A stretch of DNA of 64,000 bases from Hyphomicrobiales bacterium (GTDB lineage: Bacteria > Pseudomonadota > Alphaproteobacteria > Rhizobiales > Rhizobiaceae), in the NCBI GenBank assembly GCA_900469625.1, contig UBXV01000029.1:61790-125789 (forward strand), in the 5' to 3' direction. A model generated the notes under the pieces. The model searched no databases, was not told the DNA's origin, and worked only from the letters and a program-made list of their open reading frames with translations. Each line of letters begins with the position of its first letter. The first letter of the stretch is position 1. Made by a program: the position numbers and the translations under genes. Shown piece after piece: positions 50,401-56,609 of this stretch.

Positions 50401-52206
50401 CATGTCGTGCAGCACGACGCGGTGCTTGTCCTCACCATGCCTGCCGACATTGAGGTCGTAGGTCTGTTCGCTGATGACGCGGAAACCGAGATTTTCCAAA
50501 AGCGGCACGCGGCGCGACAGCGAAACGGGCTCGCCGGCATGGAAGATCTTCAGCTCGGCAGTATCCGGCCGATTGACCGGACGATTGTAGTTGTAGAACG
50601 AGATTCGGATCGGATCCTCCGCCTTGCAGGCGGCAATGTCCGCGAGATCGGCATAGGCTTCCGCCGGCGTGAAGAACGACTGGTAGGCGCCGTCAACGTC
50701 GAGCTCGATGCCATCCTTGCGGGCGAGCAGGTCGAACCGGTCGATCCAGCGCGTGACGATGCCGCGCACGGCTTCTTCGAGCTTGGCCTGCGGGATGCGC
50801 GGGGTCTTGCCGCTGGTGCGGCCGATGATGAAGTGCACGCGTGCCAGACCGCCTTCGGGGAAGGCCGGATAGTAGGCGGAAACGCGGCCGTCATAGGCGG
50901 TTTTCAGATAGTCGCCGATCTTTTCGCGCACGTCGGAATCGTACTGTTCGCGCGGCACGAAAACGATGACGGAGACGAAACGGTCGAAATGGTCGATGCG
51001 CGGCAGGACGCGGATGCGCGGCCGGTCGCCCAGTTCGTTGATCTGTTCGCAGAAGGCGGCGAGCAACCCGACGTCGATCTGGAAGAGATCGTCGCGCGGG
51101 TAGGATTCGAGCGTGTTGTCCAGCATCTTGCCGGAGTGGCTCTGCGGATCGTAGCCGAAATGGTCGACGATCTTCTCGATCTTGTGGCGCAACAGCGGGA
51201 TTTCCGCCGCCTGGCGCGTGTAGGCCGAGGACGTGAACAGGCCGACGATGCGCAACTCGCCGGCAACATTGCCGTCGGCATCGAAGCGCTTGACGCCGAT
51301 ATAGTCCATATAGGCGCGGCGGTGCACAACCGACTTCACATTGGCCTTGGTGACGATCAGGAAATCCGGGCTTTCGAGGAAGGCCAGAATTTCCGGCGTC
51401 GTCAGGACCGCGTCCTTGCCCTGGCGCAGCACGCGCACGTCGGGGTTGGACAGGATGCCGAGGCCCCTGCCCTTGCCGCGTTCGACCGTCGCCTTACCGC
51501 CCTTGCCCGAATAGGTGTATTCGCGCATGCCGAGGAAGGTGAAATTGTTGTCGCGGAGCCAGCGAAGGAAGGCGAGCGCCTCGTCGCGATCGCTCTTCTT
51601 GCGCGAGGCGCTGTAGTCCTCGAGTTCCTTCATGGCGTGGTCGAGCAGCGTCGTCATCGCCGGCCAGTCGTGCACGGCCTGGTGAACCTGCTCGAGAACG
51701 TCGCGGATGCGGTTGCTCAGCGACTGGGCTTCGGCCGGCGTCAGCTTGTCCAGGTGGATCTGGATATGGCTGATCCGGTGGGCCGGATCGCTCGGTTCGT
51801 CCGCATCGAACAGCTTGACGGGCTTGCCCGGCTCCTGGACCAGAATGGGGTGGATGGCGAGATGGATGTCGCGGTGCGTGCTCGTCACCTCGCCCATGAC
51901 CGAATCATAGAGGAACGGCATGTTGTGTTCGGTGACGGTAATGATCGAAACCTCGGTGCCGCCGGGCGCCACGCCGGGCACGGTTTCGACCGAAACCTGG
52001 GGTTTTCCGCCGTCCCAGCGTGCGAGTTCGCTTCTCGCATGGGCCGCAGTCAGTGCCAGCATCTCCGCCGAATAGAGATCGAGGTCGTCGTTGCTGGCTG
52101 CCCCGAAGAGGATCTCCGGCGCCAGCGCGTCGGTGCCCAGTTTGATGGCGGCCGCCTTCGCTGCGTCGATGTGTCTGTCCCGCTTCGGATTGTATTTCAC
52201 GCCCAT
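47413..52206 (-). CDS. NAD-specific glutamate dehydrogenase, large (180-kDa class) type
   Basis: At 1597 residues this is the large L-GDH_180 class found in proteobacteria and actinobacteria, which oxidises glutamate to 2-oxoglutarate and ammonia. An N-terminal regulatory half with ACT-like repeats (about residues 1-700) precedes the catalytic core, where G-K-V-A-R-G-G-L-R-W-S-D-R and V-G-A-K-G-G-F-Y-P-K carry substrate-binding residues; a helical C-terminal part follows. GGGAGAAA precedes the ATG at 52206, and another ATG lies six codons upstream. Context gives no clear partner. Confidence 0.95.
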   Translation of the reverse strand: MGVKYNPKRDRHIDAAKAAAIKLGTDALAPEILFGAASNDDLDLYSAEMLALTAAHARSELARWDGGKPQVSVETVPGVAPGGTEVSIITVTEHNMPFLYDSVMGEVTSTHRDIHLAIHPILVQEPGKPVKLFDADEPSDPAHRISHIQIHLDKLTPAEAQSLSNRIRDVLEQVHQAVHDWPAMTTLLDHAMKELEDYSASRKKSDRDEALAFLRWLRDNNFTFLGMREYTYSGKGGKATVERGKGRGLGILSNPDVRVLRQGKDAVLTTPEILAFLESPDFLIVTKANVKSVVHRRAYMDYIGVKRFDADGNVAGELRIVGLFTSSAYTRQAAEIPLLRHKIEKIVDHFGYDPQSHSGKMLDNTLESYPRDDLFQIDVGLLAAFCEQINELGDRPRIRVLPRIDHFDRFVSVIVFVPREQYDSDVREKIGDYLKTAYDGRVSAYYPAFPEGGLARVHFIIGRTSGKTPRIPQAKLEEAVRGIVTRWIDRFDLLARKDGIELDVDGAYQSFFTPAEAYADLADIAACKAEDPIRISFYNYNRPVNRPDTAELKIFHAGEPVSLSRRVPLLENLGFRVISEQTYDLNVGRHGEDKHRVVLHDMELIHRDGLALNLEKSGAALEEAFLAAWNGTIEDDNFNRLILLSGLNAREVTVLRAYARYLRQAGITYSQGYIADTLNKYPAIAADIFRLFVTRMDPALEEKPRAKKCNALIASIETALSSVPSLDEDRILRRYVNAIEATLRTNYFQKDADGKPRAVLALKLDPKQLEGLPEPRPFREIFVYGTEVEGVHLRFGKVARGGLRWSDRAQDYRTEVLGLVKAQQVKNAVIVPVGAKGGFYPKQLPVGGNRDEVFKAGTEAYKTFIRTMLSVTDNIVGQDVVPPADTLRRDGDDPYFVVAADKGTATFSDTANGLAQEAGFWLDDAFASGGSAGYDHKKMGITARGAWETVKRHFREMDIDIQTTPFTVAGVGDMSGDVFGNGMLLSEKIRLLAAFDHRDIFIDPNPDTDVSFAERKRMFALPRSSWQDYDRKTLSEGGMIISRAEKSVTLTPEAMAAIGIDKQKATPLEIMNAILKSQVDLLWFGGIGTYVRGSNETDAEVGDRANDAIRVAAEEIRARVIGEGANLGVTQKGRIGFGLNGGRCNSDAIDNSAGVNSSDVEVNIKIALASAMRDGRLTRPKRNTLLASMTEEVGHLVLRNNYEQSLAISLTAMQGAGNRTTLGRLMTRLEVDGHLNRKVETLPTDQAMTERYQAGKPLTRAEIGVLLSYSKLVLFDELIASELPDDPYFTATLERYFPGKMRKAYAGDIHGHRLRREIIATVLANEVINRGGPAFVSTLTDATGFLSADVVKAAVLALDGFDLPRIYDEIDALDNKIGGGLQNVLYQEVGRIFALVTERTLRTHAATGSVSDAVARLRDGLQKLRGTMRTAVSGESADEAQLKTAAFVEGGVPAKLAEEISELALMTLVPEIMQISAETGETLSRTAQGYFAVTDTLRINRLLAASDRVPATEQFEAMALSRAVSDIAAARRDITAAALREQKKERNPVAAWEENERERVAQATSQLRLLTEKGETTLAKITVAAGLLNDLARGRAR

Positions 52207-52223
52207 GAAGTTTCTCCCATTCA

Positions 52224-52243
52224 TGATAGGCTAGACCCTATCA
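52224..52243. promoter_or_regulatory. Inverted repeat just upstream of glutamate dehydrogenase
   Basis: TGATAGG (52224-52230) and CCTATCA (52237-52243) are perfect 7-bp arms lying 18-37 bases before the preferred start codon. This suits an operator or a leader hairpin near the ribosome binding site. Confidence 0.4.
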
Positions 52244-52488
52244 GAACCATGGCTAATGGCGACCGCTTTTTATGACGATTTCGGCAAAAACGAGCCCAAA
52301 ATCGGAGAATCTCACGTGAAAACAGCTTAAATCCATTTAAATCGAAGGCAAATTGGCGAAAATTGCTCGAATTCCGATGAAAAAGCACGAAAACGCCAGC
52401 GGCTTGTGCGGAACCTCTCTGCCATAGCCTGTTGACATGGCGGTGACAGTCGTTGATCAGAGGTCAAATCGAAGGAATGGACTGGCCG

Positions 52489-53370
52489 ATGCCCGAAATG
52501 CCCTCCTTGCCCGGTGCCGTGATCGTTATTTCCAGTCACGTGGTGCGTGGTACCGTCGGTAATCGGGCTGTGGTTTTTGCCCTGGAGACGCTAGGCCATC
52601 CCGTCTGGGCGCTGCCGACAGTCATTCTCCCCTGGCATCCGGGTCATGGCCGTTCGACGCGAATCACCATCCCGGACGCAGAGTTCCAGTCTGTCATTGA
52701 CGATCTCGCGCAGGCGCCGTGGGCCGGCGAGGTTCGCGCGGTCCTCTCGGGTTATCTCGGATCCGCCGACCAGGCCGACGGCGTTGCCCGGCTGGTGACG
52801 GCGCTTCGCGCCCGCAACCCCGATCTCGTCTATGCCTGCGACCCCGTCATCGGCGATGCCGAGGGGCTTTATGTGCCCGAAACGACGGCGACCGCCATCC
52901 GCGATCGCCTGCTGCCGCTTGCAAGCCTTGCGACGCCAAACCGTTTCGAGCTGGCCTGGCTTGCCGGCGCGGCGCTCGAGAGCAATGCGGCCATCCTCGA
53001 CGCGGCGCTCGGGCTCGGCCCGTCACGCATGCTGGTGACGTCGGCGATCCCGATGATGAACGGCGGCACCGGAAACCTCTATCTCTCCGGCAACCATGCG
53101 CTGCTGGCCGAGCACAGGCTGATCGAGAACCCGCCGAACGGCACGGGCGATCTGTTGACCGCAGTGTTCCTGGCGCGGTTGCTGGAAGGGCTTACCGAGG
53201 AGCGGGCGCTGCAGATGGCGACAGCCAGCGTCTTTGAAATCATCGCGCGCACGGTCAAGCGTGGCGCCGACGAGCTGACGCTCGAACAGGATGCCTCGAG
53301 CCTCGCAACACCGATGGCGATGGTGCAGATGCGGCGTCTGCTGCATCCGAGCCAGATGCGCCGCAAATAG
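52489..53370 (+). CDS. pdxY: Pyridoxal kinase
   Basis: The 293-residue ribokinase-fold enzyme phosphorylates pyridoxal in the PLP salvage pathway. It has the PdxY pattern I-S-S-H-V-V-R-G-T-V-G-N-R-A near the N-terminus, C-D-P-V-I-G-D, T-P-N-R-F-E and the anion-hole G-T-G-D-L with the catalytic Asp. Several in-frame starts exist; AAGGA 12 bases upstream favours 52489. YggS, encoded about 19 kb away, acts on the same vitamer pool. Confidence 0.9.
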   Translation: MPEMPSLPGAVIVISSHVVRGTVGNRAVVFALETLGHPVWALPTVILPWHPGHGRSTRITIPDAEFQSVIDDLAQAPWAGEVRAVLSGYLGSADQADGVARLVTALRARNPDLVYACDPVIGDAEGLYVPETTATAIRDRLLPLASLATPNRFELAWLAGAALESNAAILDAALGLGPSRMLVTSAIPMMNGGTGNLYLSGNHALLAEHRLIENPPNGTGDLLTAVFLARLLEGLTEERALQMATASVFEIIARTVKRGADELTLEQDASSLATPMAMVQMRRLLHPSQMRRK

Positions 53371-53439
53371 AAGAAGCTGTTCACGGCGTTCCGTCGGATG
53401 GCTTGTTGGATTGAACTCTCGACGACAGCGGGGTAACCG

Positions 53440-54087
53440 ATGGATATGCAGCGTTTTCCAGACCACCTACTGAACGGCTATCATAATTTCATGAATGGTC
53501 GCTTCAGCGAACAGCAGCAACGTTACAAGACATTGGCCGATAGCGGGCAGAAGCCCAAGACCATGGTCATTGCCTGTTGCGACTCCCGGGCAGCGCCCGA
53601 GACGATCTTCGACAGCGGTCCCGGTGAACTGTTCGTCGTGCGCAACGTTGCCAATCTGATGCCACCCTACGAGCCGGACGGCCATTATCATTCGACCTCG
53701 GCGGCGCTCGAGTTTGCCGTGCAGTCGCTGCGTGTCAGCGATATCGTCGTCATGGGGCATGGCCGCTGCGGCGGCATCAAGGCGGCGCTCGATCTCGACG
53801 CCGAGCCTCTGTCGCCCGGCGATTTCATCGGCCGCTGGATGAACCTTCTGAAGCCTTCTGCCGAACAGATCCAGAGCAACGAAGTGATGACCCAGGCCGA
53901 GCGGCAGCGGGCACTCGAGCGCGTCTCGATCCGCAACTCGATCGCCAACCTGCGCACCTTCCCTTGCGTCCAGATCCTCGAAACGAAGGGCAAGCTCAAC
54001 CTGCACGGCGCCTGGTTCGACATCTCGACCGGCGAGCTCTGGGTGATGGACGCCAAGACCGGCGATTTTGCCCGTCCGGGCATGTGA
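53440..54087 (+). CDS. Beta-class carbonic anhydrase
   Basis: The 215-residue enzyme interconverts carbon dioxide and bicarbonate. The zinc ligands are Cys46, His107 and Cys110, with the catalytic dyad Asp48-Arg50 (C-C-D-S-R and G-H-G-R-C-G-G). No signal peptide is present, so it is cytoplasmic and probably supplies bicarbonate to carboxylases. It lies 69 bases after pdxY and may be co-transcribed. Confidence 0.95.
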   Translation: MDMQRFPDHLLNGYHNFMNGRFSEQQQRYKTLADSGQKPKTMVIACCDSRAAPETIFDSGPGELFVVRNVANLMPPYEPDGHYHSTSAALEFAVQSLRVSDIVVMGHGRCGGIKAALDLDAEPLSPGDFIGRWMNLLKPSAEQIQSNEVMTQAERQRALERVSIRNSIANLRTFPCVQILETKGKLNLHGAWFDISTGELWVMDAKTGDFARPGM

Positions 54088-54101
54088 TCGAAAACGTGAA
54101 A

Positions 54102-54127
54102 AAGCCCGGTCCTTTCGAACCGGGCTT
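54102..54127 (-). terminator. Terminator hairpin between carbonic anhydrase and lytic transglycosylase
   Basis: AAGCCCGGT (54102-54110) pairs with ACCGGGCTT (54119-54127). The T run is better on the minus strand, so it mainly serves the leftward transglycosylase gene. Confidence 0.8.
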
Positions 54128-54157
54128 GCCAATCTGCAAGTCTTTTGATGGTCGCGA

Positions 54158-54979
54158 TCAGTCGCCGTCGATTTCGGCGCCGATGATGGCGATCGCCTGC
54201 TGGTAGACGCTGGCGGCATTCCAGCCCTGGATCGCGGCGAAATTCGCCTGTCCCTGCTGGTATCCGGCGCCCGGCTGCCAGCCGTGGCCACGCAGGAAGT
54301 TTGCGGTCGAGGCCAGCGCGTCGGCTTTCGATCGGACCATGTCGACATGGCCGTTGCCGTCGCCATCGACGCCGTACTTCAGGACGTTGGCCGGAAGGAA
54401 CTGGGTCTGGCCGATTTCGCCATGGGCCGCACCCCGGGCATCCGGGCTCAGGTCGCCGCGCTGGACGAGCTGGAGTGCCGCATAGAGCTGGTTGGTGAAG
54501 TAGTCGGATCTGCGGCAGTCATAGGCGAGCGTCGAAACGGCCGAGAGCGTGTGCTCCTTGCCCATGAAGCCGCCGAAGCCGGTTTCCATGCCCCAGATGG
54601 CGATCAGCGGGCCTGCGGGCACGCCGTAGCGCTTCTCGATGCTGTTGAAGAGTGCGGCGTTCTGCGCCTTCATTTTCTTGCCGCGCGAAATGATCGTCTG
54701 GCCGCCACGCTTCTGCATGAACTGGCTGAGCGAGAGCTTGAAGCTCTTCTGGCCGCGGTCGGCGCGGATCGTTGCCTTGTTGTAGGAGACGTTTGCGAGC
54801 GCCTTGTTGAGCACAGCAGGGCTGATGCCGTTGCCGGCCGCCTCCTGCTTGAACTGCGTCATCCAGGCAGCAAAGCCGCTGCCGTCGTTGCCGCACTGTG
54901 CCGCCGAAGCGGTTGCCGGAAGCACCGCCGTTGAAATCAGGGCCGCAAGCCCAATCGCTACGCACTTTGCCGTGTGCAT
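54158..54979 (-). CDS. Lytic murein transglycosylase (MltB family)
   Basis: The 273-residue protein has a signal peptide (residues 1-26, cleavage near A-S-A-A) and an SLT domain of the MltB type, with the catalytic Glu in G-M-E-T-G-F-G and later G-E-I-G-Q-T-Q-F-L-P. It should cut peptidoglycan strands in the periplasm, forming anhydromuramyl ends. With mltA and the PAP2 gene it is one of several envelope enzymes in the window. Confidence 0.92.
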   Translation of the reverse strand: MHTAKCVAIGLAALISTAVLPATASAAQCGNDGSGFAAWMTQFKQEAAGNGISPAVLNKALANVSYNKATIRADRGQKSFKLSLSQFMQKRGGQTIISRGKKMKAQNAALFNSIEKRYGVPAGPLIAIWGMETGFGGFMGKEHTLSAVSTLAYDCRRSDYFTNQLYAALQLVQRGDLSPDARGAAHGEIGQTQFLPANVLKYGVDGDGNGHVDMVRSKADALASTANFLRGHGWQPGAGYQQGQANFAAIQGWNAASVYQQAIAIIGAEIDGD

Positions 54980-55075
54980 GAAAAACCCCGTGATTGCCCG
55001 AATCTGGTGCCGTTACAAAGATGCCAGCCTTTGCCGGCTCTGTCACCCGCCCCTCAATGGCGGAAAATACCTAAC

Positions 55076-55091
55076 GGTTTCACGTGAATCC
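55076..55091. other. parS-like site (three mismatches) between the transglycosylase and asd
   Basis: GGTTTCACGTGAATCC keeps the core TTTCACGTGAA and again has the GANTC-creating change. It is about 36 kb from the probable origin, the most distant site in the window. Confidence 0.5.
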
Positions 55092-55124
55092 GATCAATTC
55101 TTCACACGGATCCGTGAAACAGCA

Positions 55125-55160
55125 AACCCCGCAGGCCGATAACCGGCCAGGCGGGGTTCT
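55125..55160 (-). terminator. Terminator hairpin downstream of asd
   Basis: AACCCCGC (55125-55132) pairs with GCGGGGTT (55151-55158), with GGCCG/CGGCC inside. It lies just after the leftward asd gene. The following tract on the minus strand is T-poor, so efficiency is uncertain. Confidence 0.65.
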
Positions 55161-55185
55161 TATTCGTGTTTTACCGCCTGTTTGT

Positions 55186-56220
55186 TCAGGCGGCCTGCTT
55201 CTTGGCGCGGATCAGGCCGCGGTTGACGAGCAGCTCGGCGATCTGGATCGCGTTCAGTGCAGCACCCTTGCGCAGGTTGTCGGAGACGACCCAGATGTTG
55301 AGACCGTTTTCGACCGTTGCGTCTTCGCGGATGCGCGAGATGTAGGTCGCGTCTTCGCCGGCGCATTCGTAAGGCGTGACGTAGCCGCCATTCTCGTGCT
55401 TGTCGACAACCAGGCAGCCCGGCGCTTCGCGCAGGATATCGCGCGCCTCGTCAGCGGTGATCTCGTTTTCGAACTCGATGTTGACCGATTCCGAATGGCC
55501 GATGAAGACCGGGACGCGCACGGCCGTGCAGGTCACCTTGATCTTCGGGTCGAGCATCTTCTTGGTCTCGGCCAGAACCTTCCACTCTTCCTTCGTGTAG
55601 CCGTCTTCCATGAAGACGTCGATGTGCGGAATGACGTTGAAGGCGATGCGCTTGGTGAACTTCTTCGATTCGATCGGGTCGGCGACGAAGACCGCACGCG
55701 TCTGGTTGAAAAGTTCGTCCATGCCGTCCTTGCCGGCGCCGGAAACCGACTGGTAGGTCGAGACGACGACGCGCTTGATCTTGGCGTGGTCGTGCAACGG
55801 CTTCAGCGCAACGACGAGCTGCGCGGTCGAGCAATTCGGGTTGGCGATGATGTTCTTCTTGGTGAAGAGCGAGATCGCATCCGGGTTCACTTCCGGAACG
55901 ATCAGCGGAACTTCGGAATCGTAGCGCCAGGCCGAGGAGTTGTCGATGACGACGCAACCCTGCTGGCCGATCTTCGGCGAATACTTCAGCGAAACCGCGC
56001 CACCGGCCGACATCAGGCAGATGTCGGTGTCGGAGAAATCGTAGTTCTCGAGGTTCTTGACCTTGAGCGTCTTGTCGCCGAAGGAAACTTCCGTGCCCTG
56101 GGAACGGGCGGAAGCAAGGGCGACCACCTCATCGGCCGGAAAGCCGCGCTCCGAAAGGATGTTCAGCATCTCCCGGCCGACATTGCCGGTAGCGCCTGCG
56201 ACTGCAATCTTGAAACCCAT
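55186..56220 (-). CDS. asd: Aspartate-semialdehyde dehydrogenase
   Basis: The 344-residue enzyme reduces aspartyl phosphate to aspartate semialdehyde, the branch point to lysine, diaminopimelate, threonine and methionine. It has the N-terminal G-A-T-G-N-V-G NADP fold, catalytic Cys130 (N-P-N-C-S-T) and His242 (G-H-S-E-S). AGAGAGC, 7 bases before the ATG, is the ribosome binding site. The upstream 250 bases encode a Thr/Lys-rich leader peptide with alternative RNA pairings, described separately. Confidence 0.96.
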   Translation of the reverse strand: MGFKIAVAGATGNVGREMLNILSERGFPADEVVALASARSQGTEVSFGDKTLKVKNLENYDFSDTDICLMSAGGAVSLKYSPKIGQQGCVVIDNSSAWRYDSEVPLIVPEVNPDAISLFTKKNIIANPNCSTAQLVVALKPLHDHAKIKRVVVSTYQSVSGAGKDGMDELFNQTRAVFVADPIESKKFTKRIAFNVIPHIDVFMEDGYTKEEWKVLAETKKMLDPKIKVTCTAVRVPVFIGHSESVNIEFENEITADEARDILREAPGCLVVDKHENGGYVTPYECAGEDATYISRIREDATVENGLNIWVVSDNLRKGAALNAIQIAELLVNRGLIRAKKQAA

Positions 56221-56227
56221 GATCTAA

Positions 56228-56363
56228 GCTCTCTTTTCTGTCTCTCCTCGTCGGGTGGAGGGGGAAACCGCGCGATCCGCCGCGAGGGTTCCTGTCCCCG
56301 GCCAAACCGGGGAGAGAGCGGAGGGCCAGAGACGTCAGACGGTTTTCGTCGTCGTTTTGGCCG
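56228..56363 (-). promoter_or_regulatory. Candidate Thr/Lys-sensing attenuator of asd
   Basis: On the leftward RNA, the leader codons at 56363-56356 (CGGCCAAA) can pair perfectly with 56306-56299 (TTTGGCCG). The latter forms the loop and part of the 3' arm of a hairpin made by 56316-56307 and 56301-56292 (10 bp, one mismatch). The 5' arm of that hairpin overlaps GCTCTCT (56319-56313), a perfect complement of the asd ribosome binding site AGAGAGC (56234-56228). The pairings are mutually exclusive, as in attenuators. No T tract follows the hairpin, so translational or Rho-dependent control is more likely than an intrinsic terminator. Confidence 0.5.
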
Positions 56364-56454
56364 TTGTTTTGAAGGAAGCTTGGAAACGCATATCCAGCCC
56401 GGCGATTTCTGCCAGGATGCTGCTGTCAGCGAAGTTATGTTCGCGGCGAAGCAT
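56335..56454 (-). CDS. 39-residue leader peptide upstream of asd, rich in Thr and Lys
   Basis: This short frame begins with ATG 6 bases after GGAAGG, an excellent ribosome binding site, and ends with TGA 114 bases before asd. Its last 11 residues, K-T-T-A-K-T-T-T-K-T-V, contain six Thr and three Lys, as expected for a peptide whose translation senses threonyl- and lysyl-tRNA. asd is on the common path to both amino acids. E. coli thrL is a functional parallel, though this peptide is not similar in sequence. It could instead be an ordinary small protein; I know no family for it. Confidence 0.6.
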   Translation of the reverse strand: MLRREHNFADSSILAEIAGLDMRFQASFKTTAKTTTKTV

Positions 56455-56478
56455 GGAATGCCTTCCTTTCCGAGGCTC

Positions 56479-56506
56479 GTCATAATTGTTTCTATCGGCG
56501 AGTCAA
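56479..56506 (-). promoter_or_regulatory. Candidate promoter of the asd leader
   Basis: On the minus strand TTGACT (56506-56501) and TATGAC (56484-56479) are separated by 16 bases, a good match to a housekeeping promoter. Transcription would begin just upstream of the leader peptide ribosome binding site. A GANTC site (56500-56504) overlaps the -35 element. Confidence 0.55.
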
Positions 56507-56542
56507 GCGCGGGATGCCTGGGTCGCCGCAAACGTGATCGCA

Positions 56543-56560
56543 ATGTCATGTCGCTGTCAT
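56543..56560 (+). promoter_or_regulatory. PhoB box upstream of alkaline phosphatase
   Basis: ATGTCAT (56543-56549) and CTGTCAT (56554-56560) are 7-bp direct repeats with a 4-base spacer, the classic PhoB-binding arrangement. It lies 50-67 bases before the phosphatase start codon and predicts induction under phosphate limitation. Confidence 0.8.
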
Positions 56561-56609
56561 GGCCGGGCGTTAGGACCGCGCCATCCGACACCTCGAAGGG
56601 ACGATTGCC

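Larger units (their letters stand above)
56221..56609. other. 389-base region between divergent asd and alkaline phosphatase genes
   Basis: From left to right it holds the asd leader RNA and leader peptide gene (56228-56454), a leftward promoter candidate (56479-56506) and a PhoB box with the rightward phosphatase promoter (56543-56609). Nothing else is evident. Confidence 0.7.

Noticed and set aside
49216..52275. A 1019-codon frame on the plus strand opposite glutamate dehydrogenase
   Set aside because: It is a long antisense frame typical of GC-rich coding DNA. The minus strand has a clear full-length enzyme and the plus-strand protein resembles nothing.
52308..52323. CACGTG upstream of glutamate dehydrogenase as a parS site
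   Set aside because: One arm matches poorly and five of 16 positions differ, so I do not count it.
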